A DNA stretch of 64,000 nucleotides. Source: Candidatus Latescibacterota bacterium (GTDB lineage Bacteria; Latescibacterota; UBA2968; UBA8231). The translations under genes and the position numbers were made by a program. The stretch covers positions 39,935-103,934 of the forward strand of contig JACPJE010000017.1 in assembly GCA_016187725.1 (NCBI GenBank), in the 5' to 3' direction. This document shows positions 45,116-54,018 of the stretch, piece after piece. The notes under the pieces were generated by a model. It saw only the letters and a list, made by a program, of their open reading frames with translations, did not search any database and was not told where the DNA came from. Every line of letters starts with the position of its first letter. Position 1 is the first letter of the stretch.

Positions 45116-45729
45116 AAAAACCCACCTCACCCCCGAGCAGAGAGGAGATCGGCAAGCTGGAGCCCTACGTGGGGTTGGGCCTGGAGAGTGTCTGGGTGAT
45201 CTCGAGCGCAGCGGAAGCGCAGCAGGCCCTGGCGGAGCTGAGGGGCCAGGAGGCCCTGGGTTTCGACACCGAATCGAGGCCGACCTTCCTGAAGAACGAG
45301 CAGTCGAGAGGGCCACATGTCCTGCAATTCGCCACGCCGCAGAAGGCGTACATCTTTCAGGCACACCGGAGGGAATGTCATGCAGCGATCACCGAGATCC
45401 TGGAGTCGGGCGAAATAGCGAAAATAGGCTTCGGCCTCAAGGACGACTTGAAATTCATCGCTGACAAATTCGGCATCGAGCCGAAGGCCATCGTCGATCT
45501 CAACAGCACCTTCTCCGAGATTGGCTACCGGAACCAGGTCGGCGCGCGCACTGCCATCGCGATGCTCTTCAAAAAGAGATTCCTGAAGTCGAAGAGCACC
45601 ACCACCTCAGACTGGTCAGCCAGGACGCTTTCAGCCAGACAGGTGCTATATGCGGCCAACGACGCCTATGCCGCCATCCAGGTGTACCGCGCGCTGAACG
45701 GGCGCATCAATGCCGGCGCAAAGCCCTGA
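45112..45729 (+). CDS. DEDDy-type 3'-5' exonuclease domain protein (RNase D-like)
   Basis: This 205-aa protein has a complete DEDDy catalytic set: D52 and E54 (GFDTESRP), D111/D112 (GLKDDLKF), Y180 and D184 (YAANDAYAAIQVY). It is predicted to trim RNA or DNA 3' ends with two metal ions. No HRDC domain is present, so it is a minimal exonuclease. The ATG overlaps the dppB stop by 4 nt but has no clear SD. Base composition is lower than its neighbours: 56% G+C by hand count over 45361-45660, against about two-thirds in dppB. That suggests lateral acquisition. Confidence 0.85.
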   Translation: MKKPTSPPSREEIGKLEPYVGLGLESVWVISSAAEAQQALAELRGQEALGFDTESRPTFLKNEQSRGPHVLQFATPQKAYIFQAHRRECHAAITEILESGEIAKIGFGLKDDLKFIADKFGIEPKAIVDLNSTFSEIGYRNQVGARTAIAMLFKKRFLKSKSTTTSDWSARTLSARQVLYAANDAYAAIQVYRALNGRINAGAKP

Positions 45730-45839
45730 GCAGATACAGGGCGCCAAAGACGAAGTGGGTGGCCAGGGGGGTAGGCCAGGCCCGTGGCCAGGGAGGCGTG
45801 GTGCAGGGGGAGGAATTTCCGGCAGTGGGCTGCCGCCCG

Positions 45840-46052
45840 GTCACGGTCGGCTTCCCCCTGGGCGATGTGTATTCGGCGGACCTGGACCTGGCCCAGATCC
45901 CGGTGTTCAACCTGGCCCGGATCGCGGTGAGCCGCGGCACGGCCTCGGCCCTGTACGGGACCGGCGGGGCGGCCGGGGTGGTACTCCGGGCCGACCCCTT
46001 CAACCCGGGGCCGGGCAGGAGCCTGAGCCTGGGGTGGGCCTACGAGCGCTGA
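45840..46052 (+). pseudogene. TonB-dependent receptor plug remnant
   Basis: A ~70-codon open stretch reads GDVYSADLDLAQIP, ARIAVSRGTASALYGTGGAAG and VVLRADPF. This is the core of a TonB-receptor plug domain (family pattern DL..IP....RIEVLRGPSSALYGSGAIGGV). No signal peptide, TonB box or beta-barrel is present; the frame stops at 46052, just before a terminator. The open frame extends back to 45759 but shows no recognisable receptor sequence there. I read it as a decayed receptor gene. Confidence 0.6.
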
Positions 46053-46075
46053 AGGCGCCACCGGGTACAAGACAG

Positions 46076-46110
46076 CGAGCCGGCCCCCAGGGGAGCCGGC
46101 TCGTTCTTTT
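46076..46110 (+). terminator. Rho-independent terminator between converging units
   Basis: A 9-bp stem (cgagccggc at 46076-46084, gccggctcg at 46095-46103) is followed by ttctttt. It stands between the TonB remnant and the converging Gfo/Idh gene (ending 46122). Confidence 0.75.
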
Positions 46111-46121
46111 GGGGCAGCAGC

Positions 46122-47255
46122 TCAGACCCGGGTCCAGGCGCCCTTCTTCTTGGAGCTGGCCACGGCCGCCCTGACAAAGCGCATGCCGGCCACGCCTTCC
46201 TCCACGCTGGGGTGGGGGAAGGGAACGGGAGCCTTTTCGCCCCGGCGCCGGCGGATGGCCCACTCCAGGCTCTGGTGCAGGTTGGCCAGGGCCTCGAAGA
46301 AGTCCTCGTGGTGGCCCGCGGGCACCCGCAGGTAGGGCTTCACCGCGTCGGGGATATAGCTGAAGTTGCCCCCGATAAAATAGACCTCATCCACCTCGCC
46401 CCGCCGCACCAGCAGAGCCTCGGCCCGCTCCTGGTGCCACTCCAGCGAACCCTTGGTGCCGAAGATGCGCAGGCCGTTGTCGTTCTTGTAGCCGATGGCG
46501 ATCTGGGTGGCACTGATCAGGGCGGTGCCGCCATTTTCGAGTTCGCCGATGACGTTGAAGTCGTCGTCCAGCACCCGGCCCTCGACAAAGGTGTTCAGGC
46601 GGGCCGAGACCTTCCTCACGCCCAGGCCGCTGACCCAGGTGGCGGCGATGAAGGCGTGGGTGCCGATGTCGCCGCCGCAGTTGGAGATGCCGGTGCGCTT
46701 GGGATCAGTGCGCCAGGAGGCCTGCTGCTGGCCGGTCTTTTCGAGGGCAGTGGCCAGCCAGCCCTGGTGGTACCAGGCCTCGACCTTGCGCACCTCGCCC
46801 AGTTCGCCCTGCCGCACCAATTCCCTGGCCATCATCAGCATGGGGTGGCCGGTGTAGGTGTGGGCCAGGACAAAGGGAACCTTCTTGCGCCGGACGATGC
46901 GGGCCAGGTCCTGGGCTTCTTCCACGGTCATGGTCATGGGTTTTTCGCAGAGCACCGGGATGCCGGCCTCCAGGAAGGCCTTGGCCGGGCCGTAGTGGGC
47001 GAAGTTGGGGGTGACGATGGTGACGTAGTCTAGGGATTCCACGCCGCTCTGGCAGGCCCCGAGCAGGGCCTGATAGGTGGGGTATCCTTTGATGCCGTAG
47101 TCGGCGGCGGCCTTCACCGCGGCCCGTGGGTCGCTGCGCAGGGCGCCGGCCACCAACTCGCGGCTGGCGTCCAGGGAGATGGCGCGCTTGTGCACGCCGC
47201 CGAAGAAATTGCCGGGCCCGCCACCGCCGATCAGGCCCACTCTCAGTTTTGCCAT
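46122..47255 (-). CDS. Gfo/Idh/MocA-family NAD(P)-dependent oxidoreductase
   Basis: This 377-aa cytosolic dehydrogenase has an N-terminal Rossmann fold (LRVGLIGGGGPGNFFGGVHKRA), the family signature IPVLCEKPMTMTVEEAQDLA and a C-terminal alpha/beta domain with SNCGGDIGTHAFIAATWV, where the His is a typical catalytic or substrate residue. It is predicted to oxidise or reduce a sugar, inositol or a derivative with NAD(P). SD gaggag precedes the ATG. It is the last gene in a long leftward run. The TIM-barrel isomerase at 40874 is a plausible pathway partner; the exact substrate is unknown. Confidence 0.9.
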   Translation of the reverse strand: MAKLRVGLIGGGGPGNFFGGVHKRAISLDASRELVAGALRSDPRAAVKAAADYGIKGYPTYQALLGACQSGVESLDYVTIVTPNFAHYGPAKAFLEAGIPVLCEKPMTMTVEEAQDLARIVRRKKVPFVLAHTYTGHPMLMMARELVRQGELGEVRKVEAWYHQGWLATALEKTGQQQASWRTDPKRTGISNCGGDIGTHAFIAATWVSGLGVRKVSARLNTFVEGRVLDDDFNVIGELENGGTALISATQIAIGYKNDNGLRIFGTKGSLEWHQERAEALLVRRGEVDEVYFIGGNFSYIPDAVKPYLRVPAGHHEDFFEALANLHQSLEWAIRRRRGEKAPVPFPHPSVEEGVAGMRFVRAAVASSKKKGAWTRV

Positions 47256-47303
47256 GATGTCTGACTCCTCATAAAGGGGTAGGCAGAGGTTTGGCTAGAC
47301 AAT

Positions 47304-48050
47304 TTACTCCAGCGGTTCCAGGCGGTCCAGGGGGATGCCGCGGGTGAAGGCCCCTTCGCCCAGGCCGGTGTCCAGTTCCCAGGAGCGGTACTCCAGAATA
47401 AGGGCGCGTTCCCCCTGGCGGATCTCCACCCGGCGGGGCAGGTAGACCTCGCCCACCCGCTGGTAGTCCTGCAGGCGGCGGACCAGCCCCGGGGCGCCGG
47501 CCGGGGTCAGCAGTTCCTCGCCGGTGATGAAGCCGTGCCGGGTATCCAGCCACAGCCGCCGCGAGGGGGTGCCGGCCAGGTAGGCCAGGCAGCGGTCGGG
47601 CTGGGACTGGATGAGGGAGTCCAGGGGGGCGGGGGTCACCAGGCCCAGCAGAGCGTGGCGCAGGTCGTACCCGGCCAGATCCAGGCCCCACCGGCGGGTC
47701 AGGGCCGGGGCGCTGAAGGGGCCGCCGCGCCAGGAGCCATCGCCAGCGCCGACGACCAGGGAATCGCCGCGCAGCAGGGCGGTGAAGAGGTGGACGAAGA
47801 GGGGGCCGCGCACCTCGATGCGGAAGAGGTCGGGGGGCTTGAAGAGCAGGGCGGCGCTGGCGTACTGCCGCTGCCCGGGCTGGATCAGGGTGAGTTCGGC
47901 GGCGGCTTTCAGGTCGGTGATCCGCGCCGGTTCGCTGCCGCAGCGTTCGAGGAGGGCAGTGGCTCCCTGGGCGGGCGACCAGCCCTGGCGCAGGAGGGGG
48001 GCGCAGCTGACCAGCGCCAGCAGACACCCCCACCGCAGGGAGGAGCGCAT
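47304..48050 (-). CDS. LolA/DUF4292-like lipoprotein
   Basis: This 248-aa exported protein has a lipobox (WGCLLALVSC at residue ~16), then a LolA/LolB-like beta-sheet: ITDLKAAAELTLIQPGQRQYASAALLFKPPDLFRIEVRGP, followed by IEIRQGERALILEYRSW. The pattern matches DUF4292-type outer-membrane lipoprotein-like proteins. It may be an outer-membrane lipoprotein that binds lipid or glycan. Its ATG overlaps the TPR gene stop by one nucleotide, so the two are co-translated. Confidence 0.7.
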   Translation of the reverse strand: MRSSLRWGCLLALVSCAPLLRQGWSPAQGATALLERCGSEPARITDLKAAAELTLIQPGQRQYASAALLFKPPDLFRIEVRGPLFVHLFTALLRGDSLVVGAGDGSWRGGPFSAPALTRRWGLDLAGYDLRHALLGLVTPAPLDSLIQSQPDRCLAYLAGTPSRRLWLDTRHGFITGEELLTPAGAPGLVRRLQDYQRVGEVYLPRRVEIRQGERALILEYRSWELDTGLGEGAFTRGIPLDRLEPLE

Positions 48051-49936
48051 CAGGGGCGGGAGGCGGGCTGGAGCTTGTGCTGCACCGTCTCGTTCTCCGG
48101 GACCAGTTCCAAGGCGCGCTGCCAGTGCTCTTTGGCTTCGGGGTAGCGGCCCAGGGCCTGGGCGATGTCGCCGGCGTGGTCGAAGATGACCGCCTGCTCC
48201 TCGCCCTGGTAAGTCTCCATCTTCTCCAGGGCCTGGTCGATGTAGCGCTTGGCCTGGTCCAGCTGGCCCAGGCGGTAGTAAGCCCAGCTCAGGCTGTCGA
48301 AGAAGGCACTGTTGTCCGGGTCCAGGGCCACGGCCCGCTGCAGCAGTTCCACGGCCTCGTCGAGGTGGATGCCGCGGTCGGCGTAGAGATAACCCAGGTA
48401 GTTGAGGGAGTAGGAGTCGTTGGGGTTGAGGGCCAGGAGCTGCTTGAAGATGTCGATGGCCCGGGGCAGGTAGTCGGCCTGGGGCCGGTGCCCGGCGGCC
48501 TGTTCCAGGCAGCTGCCCAGGTAGAAGAGGCTGTAGCTGTCGTCCTCGTCCAGCTCATAGGCGCGGGTCAGCTTGGCGATGGCCTCCTCCCACCGTGCCA
48601 GCTTCTGCAGCGCAATGCCCCAGTGCAGATGGGCCTCGCTGTCGAGCGAGTCGAGCGCGGCGGCCCGCTGGTAGCGGCCCAGGGCCTCCTGCCAGCGCTG
48701 CTGCCGGCCCAGGACAATGCCCCAGCGGATGTAGAGTTGGGGATCGGGGGGCTCCAGATTCAGGCCCTGGCGATAGACCTCGATGGCCTGGTCCCAGTGC
48801 TCCTGTTTTTCCAGGACAAAGCCCCAGTGCAGGTACAGGTCGGCAGTGGCGGGGCAGCGCTCCAGGCCCCGCTGGTACACGGCGATGGCTTCGTCGAGGT
48901 GGGCGGCCCTTTCGAGGGCCGCCCCCCAGAACAGGTAGAGTTCGCTGCTGTCGGGCATGGCGGCCACCGCCTGTTCCATGACCTGCCCGATGCGCCCGTG
49001 CTCGCCGATGTGGAGGTAGTAGCGGGCCGGCTCCAGCCAGCCCTCCACGGTGCTGGGACGCTGGCCGACGATGTACTCGAAAAGACGGGCGGCCAGGTCG
49101 TGGTGTTCGGTCTCGGCCAGGGTCACGCCCAGGCGGTAGAGGAAGTGCAGGTCCGGGTCGGGCAGGATCTCCTCGACGTTGCCGGCCCCGGCCAGCAACT
49201 GGGCCAGCTCGTAGAGGGCGTGGGGGCTGTCTGGCAGGAGCTGGGCGGCCTGGCGGTAGAGGCGGAGGGCCTCCTGGCGCTGGCCGCGGGCCAGGTGGAT
49301 TTCGGCCAGTCCCAGCCAGGCCTCCTCGGTCTGGGGGTTTTCCCTGATCAGCTTCTGGTAGATGGCCTCGGCTTTCTGCTGGTGGCCGGTGCGGGCGAAG
49401 ATGGCGGCCACGTCGGCGCGCGCCTCGGCAGGGGCGTGGTCGCGGGAGAGCATCCGGTCGAAGGTCCGGGTGATGCGCTGCTGCTGGCCGGCTTCCAGAT
49501 AGATGCGCGCCAGGATCGAGTACAGGGGCCAGTTGTCGGGCTGGAGGGCGAGGATGCCCTCCAGTTCGCCGGCCGCCTGCAGGTGGTGCCCCTGGCGCTC
49601 GAAGATGCGGAAGCGCAGATAGCGCAGGGGCAGGCGGCGCGGGTCCAATTCCAAGGCCTTGCGCGAGAAGGCCTCGGCCATCAGGAAGTCGTCCAGTTCC
49701 TCGTAGTCGTAGGCCAGCTGGCTGAGGATGGTGGGCGAGGCGGGGTCGAGGTCGGCGGCGTTGCGCAGGGCGACGATGGCGGCGGTGTAGTTCTTCTGCG
49801 CTTCGGCGACCTTGGCCTTGACAAAGTAGTGCATGGCCCGCTTCTGAAGGGCGGTCTGGTCGGGGGCGAAGGCGCTGCGCTGGGCCGGGGCGGCGCAGCC
49901 GGCCAGGATGCAGAGCAGGATCAGCAAAGTGCGCAT
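48050..49936 (-). CDS. Tetratricopeptide-repeat lipoprotein
   Basis: This 628-aa lipoprotein (lipobox LLILLCILAGC) consists almost entirely of TPR repeats of ~34 residues, at least 15 by eye. Conserved helix packing appears in YTAAIVALRNAADLDPASP, WDQAIEVYRQGLNLEPPDP and LDEAVELLQRAVALDPDNS. It probably scaffolds protein-protein contacts on the periplasmic face. I chose ATG 49936 because it gives the signal peptide. It starts 8 nt after the DppC stop and is coupled to the DUF4292-like gene downstream. Partner proteins are unknown. Confidence 0.85.
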   Translation of the reverse strand: MRTLLILLCILAGCAAPAQRSAFAPDQTALQKRAMHYFVKAKVAEAQKNYTAAIVALRNAADLDPASPTILSQLAYDYEELDDFLMAEAFSRKALELDPRRLPLRYLRFRIFERQGHHLQAAGELEGILALQPDNWPLYSILARIYLEAGQQQRITRTFDRMLSRDHAPAEARADVAAIFARTGHQQKAEAIYQKLIRENPQTEEAWLGLAEIHLARGQRQEALRLYRQAAQLLPDSPHALYELAQLLAGAGNVEEILPDPDLHFLYRLGVTLAETEHHDLAARLFEYIVGQRPSTVEGWLEPARYYLHIGEHGRIGQVMEQAVAAMPDSSELYLFWGAALERAAHLDEAIAVYQRGLERCPATADLYLHWGFVLEKQEHWDQAIEVYRQGLNLEPPDPQLYIRWGIVLGRQQRWQEALGRYQRAAALDSLDSEAHLHWGIALQKLARWEEAIAKLTRAYELDEDDSYSLFYLGSCLEQAAGHRPQADYLPRAIDIFKQLLALNPNDSYSLNYLGYLYADRGIHLDEAVELLQRAVALDPDNSAFFDSLSWAYYRLGQLDQAKRYIDQALEKMETYQGEEQAVIFDHAGDIAQALGRYPEAKEHWQRALELVPENETVQHKLQPASRP

Positions 49937-49944
49937 GGTCTCTT

Positions 49945-50787
49945 TCAGGTGCGCAGCGCCGCCCCCCGGGGATCGAGGGCGTCCCGCAGGCCGTCGCCGA
50001 AGAGGTTCAGGCCCAGGGCTGCGGCGAAGATGGCCAGGCCGGGAAAGGCCATCACCCAGGGGGCCCGCAGGAGCAGGTCGCGCCCGCCCGAGAGCATGGC
50101 GCCCCATTCGGGGGTGGGGGGCTGGGCGCCCAGCCCCAGAAAGCTCAGGCCGGCGGCGTCGAGGATGGCGGTGGCCAGGCTGAGGGTGGACTGGACGATC
50201 AGGGGGGCCAGGCAGTTGGGGAGGATGGCTTTGATCAGGATCTGGCGGTCGGAGGCGCCCAGGGCGCGGGCGGCCTCCACGTAGTTCAACTCGCGGATGG
50301 AGAGCACTGCCGCCCGCACCAGGCGGGCGTACTGGGGGATGAGGACGATGCTGACGGCGATCATCACGTTGTCGATCCCGGGGCCGATGACGGCGACGAT
50401 GGCGATGGCCAAGAGGATGCTGGGGAAGGCCAGCATCAGGTCCATCAGGCGCATGATCAGGGTGTCGGCCAGCCCGCCCCGGTACCCGGCCAGCAGCCCC
50501 AGCAGGGTGCCGGCGCCCAGGGCGGCGCTGATGGCCAGCAGGCCCAATCGCAGGGAGATGCGCGCCCCGTAGAGGACGCGGCTGAGGAGGTCGCGGCCGA
50601 ACTCGTCGGTGCCCAGCAGGTGGGCCGCGCCGGGGGGTTGCAGCCGGCGGTAGAGGTCTTGCGCCAGTGGGTCGCCGGGGGCCAGCACCGGGGCCAGCAG
50701 GGCGGCGGCGGCCAGCAGGGCCAGCAGCCCGCCGCCGGTGAGGGCCAGGGGATGCCGCCGCATGGATATCCAGAAGGAAGTAAACAC
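49945..50787 (-). CDS. dppC: ABC transporter permease, DppC-type
   Basis: This 280-aa inner-membrane permease has the N-terminal OppC-type leader helix, then LLGTDEFGRDLLSRVLYGARISLRLGLLA and the EAA loop RELNYVEAARALGASDRQILIKAILPNCLAPLIV, all diagnostic of DppC/OppC. The start is a GTG at 50787; an ATG at 50763 is possible. It should pair with the DppB at 44108, but it is on the opposite strand 4.8 kb away and sits 14 nt after a cNMP-REC regulator gene. No DppD/DppF ATPase genes are in the window. Confidence 0.9.
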   Translation of the reverse strand: MFTSFWISMRRHPLALTGGGLLALLAAAALLAPVLAPGDPLAQDLYRRLQPPGAAHLLGTDEFGRDLLSRVLYGARISLRLGLLAISAALGAGTLLGLLAGYRGGLADTLIMRLMDLMLAFPSILLAIAIVAVIGPGIDNVMIAVSIVLIPQYARLVRAAVLSIRELNYVEAARALGASDRQILIKAILPNCLAPLIVQSTLSLATAILDAAGLSFLGLGAQPPTPEWGAMLSGGRDLLLRAPWVMAFPGLAIFAAALGLNLFGDGLRDALDPRGAALRT

Positions 50788-50801
50788 GGTCAGATCCGGG
50801 C

Positions 50802-51779
50802 TCAGGAAGAGGCCTGTTGCTGTTTCTGGCTGATGAGGTGCTCGACCAGGAGCTGGAACTGCTGGAGATTGACCGGCTTGTCGACGAAGGCGGCGAAGTG
50901 GTGCTTCTCCACCTCTTCGGCGTCGGCGTATCCGGACACGGCCAGCACCGGCAGGTCGGGGAACTGGCTGCGCAGGGAGGCCTGCAGGGCGAAGCCGTCC
51001 ATGACCGGCATCTTGATGTCGGTGATCACCAGGTCCAGCCGCTCGGCGTGGACCACCTCCAGGGCGAGTTTGCCGTTTTCAGCCTCAAAGATCTGGAAGG
51101 CCGGCAGGGCCTTCTTGACGATGTTGCGGAAGCCCGCCTCGTCGTCGGCGATCAGGACCCGCGGGACCAGCCCCTGCAGCTGCTCTTCCACGTACAGCTC
51201 CAGCTCCCCCTGTTCCAGCCCTTCCTGCCGGAGGGCCAGGTCCAGGGCCAGCTGGGCGCGCTGGGCCTGGGCTTCGATGTAGCGGTCCAGTTGCTGCATG
51301 CGCCGTTCGACCCGCTCCTTGTCGAGCTGATAGTTGCGCAGCCGCGCGTTGTCGCCGTCCAGCTTGTCCGAAAGGATCTGGACGATGTTGAGGTAGATCT
51401 GGCCCTGCATGGCCTGGTCGTCGCGCAGGGCCGCGTCCAGCTGCTGTTTGTTGAGCACAAAGAGGTTGCTGGGCTGGATGGCCTGCACGGTGGCCGAACG
51501 GGGCTGGGCAGTGATGACCCCCATCTCGCCCACCGTGGTCACCGGCTTGATGGAGGCTAGTTTGACCGCTTCGCTGGTCACCACCGCCAGTTCGCCCGAG
51601 AGCAGGATGTACATTTCGTCGCTGGGGGCGCCGCTGCGGCAGATGAGCTGTTCGGGCTGGTAGACCTTGTGCATGCACAGCCCGAGGATCTTCTTGATCT
51701 TCGGGGGGTCGAGTCCTTTGAACAGGGGAATCTTGCGCAGCACCTGCAGCAGCTGGTTCTCGCGGTTCTCAGGGGGCAT
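50802..51779 (-). CDS. Cyclic-nucleotide-binding domain plus C-terminal receiver domain regulator
   Basis: This 325-aa cytosolic protein has an N-terminal cNMP-binding domain (residues ~10-130; QLICRSGAPSDEMYILLSGELAVV, VGEMGVITAQPRSATVQAI), a helical linker (~140-200) and a C-terminal response-regulator receiver domain. In the receiver, acidic residues IADDE, the phospho-acceptor Asp in LVITDIKMPVMDG and Lys in FVDKPVN are all present. There is no DNA-binding or enzymatic output domain, so it is probably a signalling adaptor. It is the third gene after the metal permease and glgB, with a 61-nt gap from glgB. Confidence 0.85.
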   Translation of the reverse strand: MPPENRENQLLQVLRKIPLFKGLDPPKIKKILGLCMHKVYQPEQLICRSGAPSDEMYILLSGELAVVTSEAVKLASIKPVTTVGEMGVITAQPRSATVQAIQPSNLFVLNKQQLDAALRDDQAMQGQIYLNIVQILSDKLDGDNARLRNYQLDKERVERRMQQLDRYIEAQAQRAQLALDLALRQEGLEQGELELYVEEQLQGLVPRVLIADDEAGFRNIVKKALPAFQIFEAENGKLALEVVHAERLDLVITDIKMPVMDGFALQASLRSQFPDLPVLAVSGYADAEEVEKHHFAAFVDKPVNLQQFQLLVEHLISQKQQQASS

Positions 51780-51840
51780 AGACGGCTTTGGGAGGTGGAG
51801 TGATCTGTACCAATATACATCCTGGGCAGAGGTGTGCAAA

Positions 51841-54018
51841 TTACTCCGGCTGGAGGACCAGCAGACCCAGCGGCGGAAGGTTCAGGGACAGGGACCAGGG
51901 CCGGCCATGCCAGGGCACGGGCTCGGCCTCCAGCCCGCCCTCGTTGCCGCAGTTGCTGCCCCCGTACAGGGCCGCGTCGGTGTTGAGCAACTCGCGGTAG
52001 AGCCCGGGCCGCGGCACGCCCACCCGATAGCCCTCGCGAGGCAGGGGGGTGAAATTGCCAGCAAAGACCAACAGGTCCTCGCTGTGGGGGTCGCGGCGCA
52101 GGAAGGTGTACACGCTGTTCTCAATATCCTGGCAGTCGAGCCACTCGAAACCCTGCGGATCGGTGTCGGTGCGGTGCAGGGCCGGGTGGCCCCGGTAGAG
52201 GTGGTTGAGGTCGCCTACCAGCCTGCGCAAGCCCTGGTGCGGAGGATCCTGGAGCAGATGCCAGTCCAGGCTCTGTTCGCAGCTCCACTCCCCCCACTGG
52301 CCGAACTCGCCCCCCATGAAGAGCAGCTTCTTGCCCGGATGCCCGTACATGAAGCCCAGCAGCAGGCGCAGGTTGGCGAATTTCTGCCAGGCGTCGCCGG
52401 GCATCTTGTCCAAGAGCGAGCGTTTGCCGTGCACCACCTCGTCGTGGGAGAGGGGCAGGACGAAGTTCTCGTGGTAGGCGTAGAGCATGCCGAAGGTCAG
52501 GTCGGAGTGGTGGTACTTGCGGTGCACCGGGTCCTTGGACATGTAGCGCAGCACGTCGTTCATCCAGCCCATGTTCCACTTGAAGCCAAAACCCAGGCCC
52601 CCGGCGTGGATGGGGCGCGAGACCGCCGGCCAGGCCGTGGACTCCTCGGCGATGGTCAGGGCGCCGGGGAAGCGGGCGTAGACCTCGGTGTTGAGCTGCC
52701 TGAGCAGGTGGATAGCCTCTAGGTTCTCGCGACCCCCGTGGCGGTTGGGGATCCACTGGCCCTGCGGGCGGGAGTAGTCCAGGTACAACATGGAAGCCAC
52801 CGCGTCCACGCGCAGGCCGTCCACGTGGTAGCGGTCCAGCCAGAAGAGGGCGTTGGAGAGCAGGAAACTGCACACCTCGTTGCGGCCGAAGTTGAAGACG
52901 TGGGTGTTCCAGTCGGGATGGAAACCCTGGCGGGGGTCGGCGTGTTCGTAGAGGCAGGAGCCGTCGAAGGTGGCCAGGCCGTGGCCGTCGGCGGGGAAAT
53001 GGCCGGGGACCCAGTCGATGATCACCCCGATGCCGTGGCGGTGGCAGTGGTCCACCAGGTAGGCAAAGTCCTCGGGGGGGCCGTAGCGGGCAGTGGGGGC
53101 GAAGTACCCCGTCACCTGGTAGCCCCATGAGCGGTCGAAGGGGTGCTCGGCCACCGGCAAGAGCTGCAGGTGGGTGAAACCCATTTCGAGGGCATACTCG
53201 ACCAGCTGGTGGGCCAGGTCGCGGTAGTTGAGCGGGTGGTTCAGTTCGGGCACGCGGCGCCAGGAGCCCAGGTGCACCTCGTAGATGCACAGCGGCGACT
53301 CCCACCAGTGCTGCTGGGCCCGGCTGGCCATCCACTCCTGGTCTCCCCAGGCGAAGCCGGTGGTGTCACGCACCACCGAAGCGCTGCGCGGCGGGGCTTC
53401 GGCGCCAAAGGCGTAGGGGTCGGCCTTGAGCAGCAGGCGCCCCTCGGCGGTGAGGAGTTCGTATTTGTAGTGCGTCCCCTCCCCCAGGTGGGGGAGGAAG
53501 AGTTCCCAGATACCCGAGGGGCCCAAGCTGCGCATGGGATGGCGGCGGCCATCCCAATGGTTGAACTCGCCCACGACGCTGACCCGCTTCGCATTGGGGG
53601 CCCACACGGCGAAATAGACCCCCTCCATCTGGTCGATGAGGCGCAGGTGCGCCCCCAGGTGCTGGTAGGCCTGCAGGTGGGTGCCCTCGTTGAACAGGTA
53701 CTGGGCGTAGCTGCTCAACTGCGGCCAGAAGGAATAGGGATCGCGCCGGCGCTGGCGACCTCCTTCCCCGTCCTCCACCTCCAGTTCGTAGGCGAAAAGC
53801 TGCTCCCGATCGGGGCAATGGGCCTCGAAAAGTCCCTCGGGATGGATGCGGAGGGCCGGGTACTGCTGCTGGCTTTCCCGGTCCACCACCGCCACCCGGC
53901 GGGCGCCGGGCAGGAAGAGGCGCACGGCCACCCCGGACCCCTCGCGGTGCATGCCCAGGATGCCGAAGGGATCGGGATGGGCGCCCTCCAGAAGCTGTTC
54001 CATATCGCGCTGGTTCAT
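51841..54018 (-). CDS. glgB: 1,4-alpha-glucan branching enzyme
   Basis: This 725-aa GH13 enzyme introduces alpha-1,6 branches into glycogen. It has the N1/CBM48 region (~120-230; YFAVWAPNAKRVSVVGEFNHWDGR) and the (beta/alpha)8 barrel with all conserved regions: DWVPGHFPADGHGL, DGLRVDAVASMLYLDYSR (nucleophile Asp), IAEESTAWP (acid/base Glu) and LSHDEVVHGKRSL. The C-terminal beta domain is complete. The ATG at 54018 overlaps the preceding permease stop (ATGA). No other glycogen genes (glgA, glgC, glgP) lie in the window. Confidence 0.95.
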   Translation of the reverse strand: MNQRDMEQLLEGAHPDPFGILGMHREGSGVAVRLFLPGARRVAVVDRESQQQYPALRIHPEGLFEAHCPDREQLFAYELEVEDGEGGRQRRRDPYSFWPQLSSYAQYLFNEGTHLQAYQHLGAHLRLIDQMEGVYFAVWAPNAKRVSVVGEFNHWDGRRHPMRSLGPSGIWELFLPHLGEGTHYKYELLTAEGRLLLKADPYAFGAEAPPRSASVVRDTTGFAWGDQEWMASRAQQHWWESPLCIYEVHLGSWRRVPELNHPLNYRDLAHQLVEYALEMGFTHLQLLPVAEHPFDRSWGYQVTGYFAPTARYGPPEDFAYLVDHCHRHGIGVIIDWVPGHFPADGHGLATFDGSCLYEHADPRQGFHPDWNTHVFNFGRNEVCSFLLSNALFWLDRYHVDGLRVDAVASMLYLDYSRPQGQWIPNRHGGRENLEAIHLLRQLNTEVYARFPGALTIAEESTAWPAVSRPIHAGGLGFGFKWNMGWMNDVLRYMSKDPVHRKYHHSDLTFGMLYAYHENFVLPLSHDEVVHGKRSLLDKMPGDAWQKFANLRLLLGFMYGHPGKKLLFMGGEFGQWGEWSCEQSLDWHLLQDPPHQGLRRLVGDLNHLYRGHPALHRTDTDPQGFEWLDCQDIENSVYTFLRRDPHSEDLLVFAGNFTPLPREGYRVGVPRPGLYRELLNTDAALYGGSNCGNEGGLEAEPVPWHGRPWSLSLNLPPLGLLVLQPE

